Source of the DNA: Maniola hyperantus
Lineage: Eukaryota > Arthropoda > Insecta > Lepidoptera > Nymphalidae
Direction of reading: 5' to 3'
Assembly: GCF_902806685.2 (NCBI RefSeq)
Contig: NC_048548.1
Location: 14,658,557 to 14,722,556, forward strand
DNA: 64,000 bases
Every line of letters starts with the position of its first letter. The stretch's first letter is position 1. Positions 54,770 to 64,000 of the stretch are shown piece by piece. The notes beneath the pieces were generated by a model. The model was not told where the DNA came from. It saw nothing but the letters and a program-made list of their open reading frames with translations, and did no database searches. The translations under genes were made by a program, and so were the position numbers.

Positions 54770-55310
54770 CGGCAGTTAACTGACGTGGAAACCGCAAAAG
54801 ATAGTATATTTGCTTTTACTTCCTTACTTACTTAGTATTATGTCTTATGGAATCTTAATATGGGTTAAAAGCGGCAATATTGGGAGAATTTTTGTATTAC
54901 AAAAAAGGGCAATACGCGCAATTTATAACTTAAGGACCACGCGATTTCCTTCGAGAGAAAATTTAAGGGAATAGAGTATCCTTACTGTAGCCTCTCAATA
55001 TATTTATAATAACAGATAAATTTTTGTAAGACAAAATATTCTTAGTTACAAAGAAAAATTGGTGATCTACACAATAGGCTAACTAGAACAGAGACAAACT
55101 TGCAGCTCTTGCCTTCCGCCTCAGGAAAGTCCAAAAGTCATTTGTGGGTATTGGTATTACCCTTTTATAATAAAATCCCCGCAAACTAGTTTGGACTTAC
55201 CTTTGCACAAGTTTAAAAAAATCTATTAAAAATATGCTCCTGAAAAAAGCATATTACACAATTGAAGATTATCTTAATGATAAAAGAGCGTGGATTTGAC
55301 CTGCAGCTCG
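54770..55310 (+). mobile_element. Decayed LINE C-terminal region
   Basis: Across several frames: YGLK/GEF...LQKKGQYAQFIT-like thumb region, RKVQKSFVGIGI, and LLKKAYYTIEDYLNDKRAW. Ends near (ATTTTC)n at 55497-55518. In intron 4 of gene D. Confidence 0.55.
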
Positions 55311-55529
55311 TCCAGCAAACGCCAGACTGCATTCTATGTTTATACATGGCATAATCTTTTACCTAGATCAAATATTTGAAAAGAGCAACCGCCGAGGTTC
55401 TTGCTGTTCTTCTCGTCAGGAAGGCATTCCGAACCAGTGGTAGATCATCCGACTATTTCGTAAGCACTTGTAAAAGTTTATACTAATAAAAAAGATTTTC
55501 ATTTTCATTTTCATTTTGCATTTCAATTG

Positions 55530-55850
55530 CGGATGAGGGTACCGAACGGGCGTGGGTCGACTTTTCGGTATCAGATCGAGCCGCAGCAGAAAACAGCTGA
55601 GAACGGCAATCGGCGCAAGTATGCCTCTCTTATCGAGAGTTACATTTTTGTTCCGTATGCCGTGGAGACCCTGGGGCCATAGTCTTAGTGCAAAAAAAAA
55701 TTACGAGACATTTCACCGCGATTAATAGCCTCATCTGGTGACAGAAGGGCTGGCTCATTTTTTGCGCAACGAATCAGCCTGGCTGTCCAGCGCGGAAATG
55801 CAGCCGGTCATGATCTGTATAGTAATTAAATAAGGCTAGCTTTAAGTTTT
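55530..55850. repeat. Interspersed repeat R9, inverted copy
   Basis: Reaches from GGTATCAGATCGAGCCGC to GGCTAGCTTTAAGTTTTATT. A part copy is at 53110-53240. In intron 4 of gene D. Confidence 0.5.
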
Positions 55851-56166
55851 ATTGTGATATTTTCATTACTTACGTTGGCAACTATAGGACAAGCAGACAT
55901 AATAAAGAACATAAGGATCTGTCTGAGCTGGAAGGCTGAAGCCTTCTTCCCCATTAAGAAGAACTTGTTGTTTTCATGGGTGAGGGAGTCCACCTTCAGG
56001 CCGAAGGCGCAGGACGCGATCACGTCGCTTCCATAGCGTGTTGTCAGATCTTTGCAATCGATGTCGATAGAGCTGGCTACAAAATAATACAAAAAACCAT
56101 GAATTCCTACGTTAACATAGCATTTTGCTTAATTTGGGTCTTACCTGTATAAATTTTAATATCACT

Positions 56167-56376
56167 GCGCATATTATAAATGCGAAAGTCTGTTTGTGGG
56201 TTTATTGGTTTGTTGGTTTGTCCTTCAATCACGTCGCAACGGAGCAACTGATTGACGTGATTTTTTGCATGGGCTTAAAGACCTGGAGAGCTACTTTTTA
56301 TTTCGGAAAATCAAAAAGCTCCCACGGGATTTTTAAAATCTAAATCCACGCAGACGAATTCGCGGGCATCAGCTAG
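56167..56376 (+). mobile_element. Helitron-like repeat, type 1
   Basis: TTATAAATGCGAAAG to CGGGCATCAGCTAG, in intron 3 of gene D. Confidence 0.65.
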
Positions 56377-56382
56377 TATATT

Positions 56383-56578
56383 ACAATATCTAAATAAATA
56401 CAAGGAAAAGATGACTGACTGAACGCCTGACTGACTGACTGATCTACAAACTACTGGACGGATTGGGTGTGCAATGTGCATGCAGATAGCTACTATGACA
56501 TTCAAATTTAACCCCTAAGGGGGTAAAATAGGAATTGAAATTTATGTAGTCCATGCGGAGGAAAGTCGCGGGCATAAG
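56383..56578 (+). mobile_element. Helitron-like repeat, type 2
   Basis: TCTAAATAAATACAAGG to GTCGCGGGCATAAGC. Follows a type 1 copy by a few bases in intron 3 of gene D. Confidence 0.6.
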
Positions 56579-56639
56579 CATGCATATGATATTTAGCTAC
56601 ATGAAAATGTTGCAGTGAAACTTAAAGCTAGCCTTATCT

Positions 56640-56875
56640 AATTATTGTACAAATTATGCCCGCGTGGAATGGTGCCAAGAATATTGGCTGCATTTCCGCG
56701 CTGGACAGCCAGGCTGATCATTTGCGCAAAAAATGAGCCAGCCATTCGGTCATCAGATGAGGCTATTAATCGAGGTGAAATTTTTGCAGAACTTTAGACT
56801 TCATGGCCCCACGGTCCCCACGGCAAGCGGAACAAAAATGTAACTCGATAAAAGAGGCATACGGTATGTACAGGA
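56640..56875. repeat. Interspersed repeat R9
   Basis: Same orientation as 18124-18396 and opposite to 55530-55850, the two flanking exon 4 of gene D. Confidence 0.5.
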
Positions 56876-57136
56876 AATATAATGTAAATATTTTGCAGTA
56901 CATTATACCTATCTATATGTATTACTAAAGGGAAACTAATATCTAATCGATAGGAACTGTTTGTATAAACAATTTCAGACGGTTAAAGTGAAGTAAGTGG
57001 GTAACAGAGTGCTAATTTATCTAATCAACAATTAGTTATTATATAATATTATCTAAGTTGATATAATGCTTGTGTTTCTACTACCTAAATAACTGCACTT
57101 TCTACAATATCTATCTATCCCTTATCTACTTTTATA

Positions 57137-57448
57137 GTTTCATCATCATCATGATCAACCCATCGCCGGCTCACTACAGAGCACGGGTCTCCTCTCAGAG
57201 TGAAAAGGATTTTGGCCATAGTCTACCACGCTGGCCAAGTGCGGATTGGGACACCTTTGAGAACATTATGGAGAACTCTCAGGCATGCAGGTTTCCTCAC
57301 GATGTTTTCTTTCACCGTTAAAGCAAGTGATACTTTAATTACTTAAAAACGCACATAACTCCGAAAAGTTAGAGGTGCGTGTCCGGGATCAAACCCCCGA
57401 CCTCCGATTGGAAGGCGGACGTCCTAACCACTAGGCTACCACAGCTTC
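57137..57448 (-). mobile_element. tRNA-derived SINE, family b
   Basis: Second full copy, with head AGCCTAGTGGTTAGGACG at the right end and an ATGATGATGA tail at the left. In intron 3 of gene D. Confidence 0.8.
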
Positions 57449-57483
57449 TAAAGCTTTATAGTTTACACATTGATAATTATAAA

Positions 57484-57826
57484 AGTTAAGAGAGCTTTGC
57501 TTGAAGTTTCTCTACGTGATCAAATCAGAAATGAGGAGATCCGTAGGAGAACTAGAGTAACCGACATAGCTCAACGGGTTGCGAAGCTGAAGTGGCAATG
57601 GGCAGGGCACATAGTTCGTACAACCGATAGACGTTGGGGTCCCAAGTTGCTAGAATGACGACCTCTCACCAGAAAGCGCAGTATTGGAAGACCCCCACAA
57701 GTGGACAGCCGACATCAAACGAGCTACTGGATTCAGGCAGCGGAAGACCGTGAGGTGTGGAAGTCCCCTATACAAGAGACCTATGTCCAGCAGTGGACGT
57801 CTATCAGTTGATAATGTTATGATGAT
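57484..57826 (+). mobile_element. RTE-type LINE 3' fragment
   Basis: Carries VSLRDQIRNEEIRRRTRVT and KLKWQWAGHIVRTTDRRWG, broken by a stop after KLLE. In intron 3 of gene D, 20 bp from exon 3. Confidence 0.75.
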
Positions 57827-58162
57827 AATAATTCTTATATCTCACTTGGAGAATCATTAATCTTCTTTTTCAGTGCTCGAATCATCTGCTCTCCGACTTC
57901 CTCCATGAAGGGAACCATCAGTTTTATCTTCGAGCTGGTGAACGCTGGGCTCAAAGTTGATCTCATGTCCTTCCATTCAAGGCCTGAGGATTAGAATTGT
58001 ATTAACACTTTTTAACAAATAAGTACATATTTTTGTCTAGTAGCCTGAGCGCCTAATGTCTTTGGCAGCGTCTAAAGAAAAAGTCAAAATTCTATATTAT
58101 ACTTCATTTGGCTTCATTGGATGCTTTTGTTTTTATCTGTTTTACTTTGTTTAACTTGTACC

Positions 58163-58600
58163 AAAAGGTTCCGTGCCTCAAAAGGAAAAATGGAACCCTT
58201 ACAGGATCACTTTGTTGTCTGTCTTTTCGTCTGTCCGACGTGTCTGTCAAGGAAACCTATAGGATACTTTCCGTTGACTTAGAATCATGAACTTTGGTAG
58301 GTAGATAGATCTTATAGCACAAGTAATGGAATAAATCCGAAAACCGTGAATTTGTGGTTGCATCACAGAAAAAAAATTAAAATGACGTGTTCATGAACAA
58401 ATATTAGTATTTTCAATTTTCAAAGTTAGACAACTATACCAAGTGGGGTATTATATGAAAGGGCTTTACATGTATCATTCTTAATTTGATTTTTATTTAT
58501 TTATATGCATATTTTGATTTATCGCACAAAATGTAGAAAAAATCCGTCTGTAATACGGAACCCTCGGTGCGTGAGTCTGACTCGCACTTGGCCGGTTTTT
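58163..58600. repeat. Interspersed repeat R6, inverted copy
   Basis: GGTTCCGTGCCTCAAAAGG at the left and CTCGCACTTGGCCGG at the right; same element as 7130-7545. In intron 2 of gene D. Confidence 0.6.
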
Positions 58601-59446
58601 CTCTATTATATGTTAGCTGGTTATCATTAGTTTAGGTTTCATCTTTTAATCAATCAATTATCCATCTTGTTCCGATCGCGTTAGTTCATTTATTCTTTAA
58701 GTTTCTGAGAAACTAACCAAAATTTCAGGATAAGAACCTTTTAAAGAAATCAGGTTTCTTGAAAATAGCGGGTCCACTTTTTCATCGGTAAATCCTCTAT
58801 GATCTACGAAGTAGTCGAAATCTTTAATCGTGATTTTTTTCACTAAATCCAAGTCTCTTGCAATCAGGGTTGGCCTCAGAAATTCATATTTACCCACAAA
58901 CCTGAAAAAATCCTGGTATATATACAATGAAATAAATATTTTTATGACTTTGTTTTTTTTTATGTAATTTTAAACATTTTTTGTAAACAAACTGACCTTT
59001 TTAGCGTTTAAACTATTTATCGTGAGTGATTTCCATTGATAATTGGGTATTTTCCTACTTTTGAATTTGATAAATATTATTACTTTATTATAAACAAACA
59101 AAAACTAGGATAAAAAATAATGACGTACGCTGAAAAAAATATTAAAATCCAACAAAGATTTACAACTAATAAAATAATCCTCAACTTATAGGAACTGACT
59201 TTATTCCATTTAGACAATACTTAATAAACTTCAATCTTAGTTCTAAACTATTAACTTCTTCAAGACATAATTATAAATTCTAATTTTCCCTGCTTCAAAT
59301 CAATAGCTCCCGCTCTTATTGCCGCCATTTTTACCTCTCCTCATAATTCTTTTTTTAAATTCAACTGTAGGCAAAGCAATGTCGCTAACAATCGGCCATT
59401 CTGACTTCAAGTCTGTCCTCAGACATTCAGGCTCAATTGAAAGAGA

Positions 59447-60245
59447 TTCTCATTCTATCAAACTCATAGTTTTATCTTGATTTCATGATCACTAACTTTT
59501 CATTAATCAAACCACTTCTTTGGTTGAATTCGAAAAATTTCATCTTTTCTTGTCAGGGTTTCTTATTTTATCAAACTTTATATTAATTTCATAATCACCT
59601 AAACATAATTACTTAAACCAAACTATTTCTTTGGTTGATTGTTGCATTCGAAGTATTTCATCTTTTCTTGACAAGGGTTCTCATTCCATCAAACTCATAG
59701 TTTTATCTTAATCTCATAATCATCACCTTTGCTTAAACTAAACCGCTTTTTTGGTTGATTGTTGCATTCGAAGAATTTCATCTTTTCTTGGCAGGGGTTC
59801 TCATTTCATCAAACTCATACTTATATCTTAATCTCACAATCACCATCTTTGTTTAACCAAACCACTTCTTTGGATGATTGTTACATTCGAACTTGTCAGG
59901 GGTTCTTATTTCATCAAACTCATAGTTTAATATTAATTTCATAATCACCATCTTTACTTCAACCAAACTATTTCTTTGGTTGATTGTTGCATTCGAAGAA
60001 TTTCGTCTTTTCTTGACAAGGGTTCTCATTCCATCAAACTCATAGTTTTATCTTAATCTCATAATCATCACCTTTGCTTAAACTAAACCGCTTCTTTGGT
60101 TGATTGTTGCATTCGAAGAATTTCATCTTTTCTTGGCAGGGGATCTCATTTGATCAAACTCATACTTATATCTTAATCTCATAATCACCATCTTTGTTTA
60201 AACCAAACCACTTCTTTGGATGATTGTTACATTCGAACAATTATT
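59447..60245. repeat. Tandem array, about 105-121 bp period, seven units
   Basis: Recurring landmarks TTGGTTGATTGTTGCATTCG and CATCAAACTCATAG at about 59520, 59631, 59751, 59870, 59976, 60097 and 60217. Units differ by indels and substitutions. No ORF runs through. It adjoins the larger array to its right. Confidence 0.85.
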
Positions 60246-60341
60246 TCGTTTCGGCCATCCTTTTCTTAGAATGTCCTCATTCACACATCAGACAGACATA
60301 GACATCAGTTTAATATTCACGATCATTGTCAATGATGCCTA

Positions 60342-62348
60342 ATGGCCGCAAACTAATAGTCTCAGTCTCTTATTATGATCGTCATCATATCCCCAACGTC
60401 ATGACATCAGTAAAACATCCATGATCGTTCGTCAATAATGCTTATTATTACTTGTCACCTTAATTAACTATATCATTTACGCCATGACAGCCCGCTCACT
60501 AGCCTATGGTCATTCTCTTATCATCTTAATCATCATCTTAATTAACTATATCATTTACGCCATGGTGGCCCGCTCACCAACCTGATGGCCGCAAACTAAT
60601 AGTCTCATTCTCTTATGGTGATCGTCATCATATCCACAACGTCATGACATCAGTAAAATATCCACGATCGTTACGTCAATGATGCCTGAAAGGAACAAAA
60701 TAAAAACAATTAAGCAGTATCTGAGTTCTTTAAATGTGTAAAATATGCAGTGTAACTTAAGAGATATACTCACTTATTATTACTTGTCATCTTTAACTAA
60801 CTATATCATTTACGCCATGGCAGCCCGCTCACTAGCCTATGGTCGCAAACTTAATAGTCTCATTCTCTTATCATCTTAATCATCATTTTAATCATTATTT
60901 TAATCATCATCTTAATCATCATCTTAATTAACTATATCATTTACGCCATGGTGGCCCGCTCACCATCCTGATGGCCGCAAACTAATAGTCTCATTCTCTT
61001 ATGGTGATCGTCATCATATCCACAACGTCATGACATCAGTAAAATATCCACGATCGTTACGTCAATGATGCCTGAAAGGAACAAAATAAAAACAATTAAG
61101 CAGTATCTGAGTTCTTTAAATGTGTAAATGCAGTGTAACTTAAGAGATATACTCACTTATTATTAATTGTCATCTTTAACTAACTATATCATTTACGCCA
61201 TGGCAGCCCGCTCACTAGCCTATGGTCGCAAACTTAATAGTCTCATTCTCTTATCATCTTAATCATCATTTTAATCATTATTTTAATCATCATCTTAATC
61301 ATCATCTTAATTAACTATATCATTTACGCCATGGTGGCCCGCTCACCATCCTGATGGCCGCAAACTAATAGTCTCATTCTCTTATGGTGATCGTCATCAT
61401 ATCCACAACGTCATGACATCAGTAAAATATCCACGATCGTTACGTCAATGATGCCTGAAAGGAACAAAATAAAAACAATTAAGCAGTATCTGAGTTCTTT
61501 AAATGTGTAAATGCAGTGTAACTTAAGAGATATACTCACTTATTATTAATTGTCATCTTTAACTAACTATATCATTTACGCCATGGCAGCCCGCTCACTA
61601 GCCTATGGTCGCAAACTTAATAGTCTCATTCTCTTATCATCTTAATCATCATTTTAATCATTATTTTAATCATCATCTTAATCATCATCTTAATCATCAT
61701 CTTAATTAACTATATCATTTACGCCATGGTGGCCCGCTCACCATCCTGATGGCCGCAAACTAATAGTCTCATTCTCTTATGGTGATCGTCATCATATCCA
61801 CAACGTCATGACATCAGTAAAATATCCACGATCGTTACGTCAATGATGCCTGAAAGGAACAAAATAAAAACAATTAAGCAGTATCTGAGTTCTTTAAATG
61901 TGTAAATGCAGTGTAACTTAAGAGATATACTCACTTATTATTAATTGTCATCTTTAACTAACTATATCATTTACGCCATGGCAGCCCGCTCACTAGCCTA
62001 TGGTCGCAAACTTAATAGTCTCATTCTCTTATCATCTTAATCATCATTTTAATCATTATTTTAATCATCATCTTAATCATCATCTTAATTAATTATATCA
62101 TTTACGCCATGGTGGCCCGCTCACCAACCTGATGGCCGCAAACTAATAGTCTCATTGTCTTATCGTGATCGTCATCATATTATCCACAACGTCCTGGCAA
62201 TAACATGGCACATTTTGCTATAAGTAATATCTTCTGCATATTTCAATAGCTTATAAATTTTGTTTCTTGTATGACATCAATCTCTTTATCAAACTATGAT
62301 CTTTAAATTGTACCGCATTTACATCTTGATCATCATTACAGATTCTTG
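60342..62348 (-). repeat. Tandem array of about 383-bp units carrying intron-like segments
   Basis: Units recur at 60478, 60811, 61194, 61577 and 61972 (marker TACGCCATG), spacing 333/383/383/395. Each unit is itself two related halves (CATTTACGCCATGG...CCGCTCAC). On the minus strand the segments 60686-60773, 61072-61156, 61455-61539 and 61850-61934 start GTGAGTATATC and end CCTTTCAG. At 60441/60442 the flanks are joined with the segment exactly absent. A diverged acceptor (TGTTTCAG) bounds the last block at 62348. No open frame spans the blocks, so a spliced non-coding RNA or a satellite with intron-like inserts is the likely reading. Confidence 0.8.
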
Positions 62349-64000
62349 CTGAAACAGAAATAAAAACAAAGCAGCAACAAAATCACCATTAAAAGGTGGT
62401 ACATAATTTATTATTGTTAATTGTCGTGTTTTAAAAACGTTTAACTTTCAAGAGTAAAAGATTAATTTTTTTATTACGATTCCCGCGCATAATTTTCCGC
62501 GCAAATATATATTTTTTCAGATTTTTTTTTAATGTGCTGTTTAGTAATTTTTTTTTTAATTTTACAAAAAAATTATATCACAATTAAAATATTTTAAGTC
62601 ATCTACGATTCACCAGGCTGCATGGTCTACGACCTTTGCCTTTTCGAGGAACGAATCGAAATATTCATACTACACCTATACAGCTGCATTCCAATTTATG
62701 ATTGATCCAAAAAGATAACAAATATGGCGATACTGATCACGTGACTTTATTTTGACTTGACCTCTAGTGATGCGCTATTGCTGAACTAACTATATTGGGA
62801 ATGTGGACGTTTGAATGAATTAACTCTGATGTAAAGAATTATATTTTCATTTTATGTACTTGCAAAACTTAAGTCCGTAAACATTATTACGAGAACGCAA
62901 TATAAAATAACTTTATATATCTATTGATGGTTCGTAAACAATGGGGCCGATTCTGTTGTACACAATGCTATATTAAAATAATTTGATTTAAATAACTCGA
63001 TCAATTTTCGATTCTGAACGAATTATCGATGTGTACGGTCCCTAACATTCATACATTTTTCGTCTGTGGTTGCAATGTCTAAAGAAATTAAAGAATGCGA
63101 AACGTCAAACTAGCATTTTAGTTTACTCTGTGGATCTTAATTTTGTTTTCATTTCATTTTTAATAAAAATTTTGCTTAAATCATGGATAAAAAGAATGAA
63201 TTTTACGTGTAGGTATATTTGATATGTTGTTCGTGGACCACAAGGCGTTAGTGAGTGTTTTAAACTGTTTTATCATCGGGAAAAGTGTTAACGACGTTTA
63301 TGTCACGGTGCTTTTTACTTCGAACAAAACTATGGAAATATGAACTGATATAGGTAGTTTGTACATCAACAGCTAATAATATTTGTAGTAGCAATACCAA
63401 AGATTATTTTTAATGCCGGCATACTTTTTCTCTAGAATCGTTACACGTTTCGTTATACGCATATATTTTTTTTGTTAAAATAATCAAAATATAGGTACCT
63501 AGTGTATTATTTTAATAATTTCGACTGTAATATAAATTCTTATAAACATTTTATAAATCAATAAACTGATTGATTGCCTCCTAATGCCCTATTCATTTTA
63601 AAATTATTAAATTTCTACATTTTGATGAAATAATAAATCGACATTAATTAGTTTGACATCATACAACTTTTCTCACTTCCCGATTCTCCCGGGTTAGGTT
63701 ATCCCATAGATTATCTACTAAGTATATTGTTATCCTATAAGTTATTGGTAGGCTCAAAAGAGCTAGAACCCAGAGCCGTAAAACCAGTAAAAAAAAGTTA
63801 TCGATCTGTGGTCAATGAAGTGTAGTTAATAAATAAAGGCCTTAAAGGACTGTTATCCAGGGCCGTAAACTAAAAAAAGTAAATAAATAAACCTTTATTT
63901 TATGTTTCACCCAGTTTTTTTTTTTCCCCTTTTTTTTTGGTCGGTGTGTTTTACTACATTTTTCATTCGGATTCGTCCAGAATTTGGACAGTAAACACTA
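62349..64000. other. Right edge, no gene recognised
   Basis: AT-rich. I searched by eye for a gene D exon 1 (membrane anchor followed by PFFGNM and a CG|GT or AG|GT donor) and found none. Long T runs at 62516-62560 and 63912-63940. Nothing else supportable. Confidence 0.5.

Larger units (their letters stand above)
49721..58901 (-). pseudogene. CYP9A: Gene D: CYP9A-like cytochrome P450, exons 2-10, frameshifted
   Basis: Nine exons match genes B and C: 58738-58901, 57846-57983, 55874-56076, 53772-53908, 52975-53085, 52573-52796, 51887-51987, 51015-51183, 49721-49887 (TGA 49721-49723). Exons 2, 3, 4, 6, 9 and 10 are open and full length, with AGFDTVT, EVLRMWPP, DPERF and FGLGPRNCIG readable. 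Exon 5 has a 2-bp insertion causing TGA and has lost a G at the donor side. Exon 7 has three 1-bp insertions (frame passes into TGA) and one deletion, giving 224 instead of 222 bp. Exon 8 has +1 and -1 indels around an early TAA. The exon 2 donor (GTTCTT) is weak. Exon 1 was not found up to 64000. Either a recent pseudogene or long-read consensus errors, since several indels lie in G, T or A runs. Closest to gene C. Confidence 0.8.

Noticed and set aside
59447..62348. CRISPR array
   Set aside because: Units are long, lack short repeat-spacer alternation, and the context is eukaryotic.

Overview
The window is AT-rich animal DNA, almost certainly from a moth or butterfly. The evidence is four tandem P450 genes with CYP9A character (a lepidopteran detoxification subfamily), a dense load of short non-autonomous Helitron-like repeats with GTCY/GACT microsatellites, tRNA-derived SINEs and RTE-type LINE tails. 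The species cannot be named from sequence alone.

Layout. All host genes lie on the minus strand and are called A to D from left to right. Gene A (exons 1-4, 2175-4886; non-coding first exon near 8185-8312) runs off the left edge. Gene B (coding 11226-19570, 10 exons, 534 aa) is complete, with a non-coding first exon near 27482-27590. Gene C (30450-46316, 10 exons, 536 aa) is complete, with a very large intron 9. Gene D (exons 2-10, 49721-58901) carries frameshifts in exons 5, 7 and 8 and has no exon 1 in the window. Exons align one-to-one between genes with almost identical lengths and phases. A and B resemble each other most, also in the promoter and around exon 1; C and D form a second pair. 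I derived splice sites by reading GT/AG signals and checking phase across each junction.

Mobile DNA. A structurally complete Ty3/Gypsy element (19754-26378), with LTRs identical by eye, sits in the 5'UTR intron of gene B in sense orientation, about 180 bp before the acceptor of the ATG exon. A second, internally deleted Gypsy element (30902-37887, 1511-bp LTRs) sits in intron 9 of gene C, inside an older Helitron-like copy. Smaller repeats fill most introns and intergenic DNA: at least 20 Helitron-like copies, three tRNA-SINE families, several MITEs, and RTE and other LINE 3' fragments.

Right end. From 59447 to about 62350 there are two adjoining tandem arrays. The second has about 383-bp units, each carrying a GT...AG segment of 85-88 bp on the minus strand. 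One unit boundary lacks exactly that segment, as expected for an intron. This is the least explained structure in the window.

The P450s would be ER-anchored monooxygenases working with NADPH-P450 reductase on plant toxins, insecticides or endogenous lipophiles. Notable changes: gene C has Gly in place of the conserved I-helix Thr, gene B lacks three residues before helix C, and gene D looks like a pseudogene or an assembly-damaged gene.
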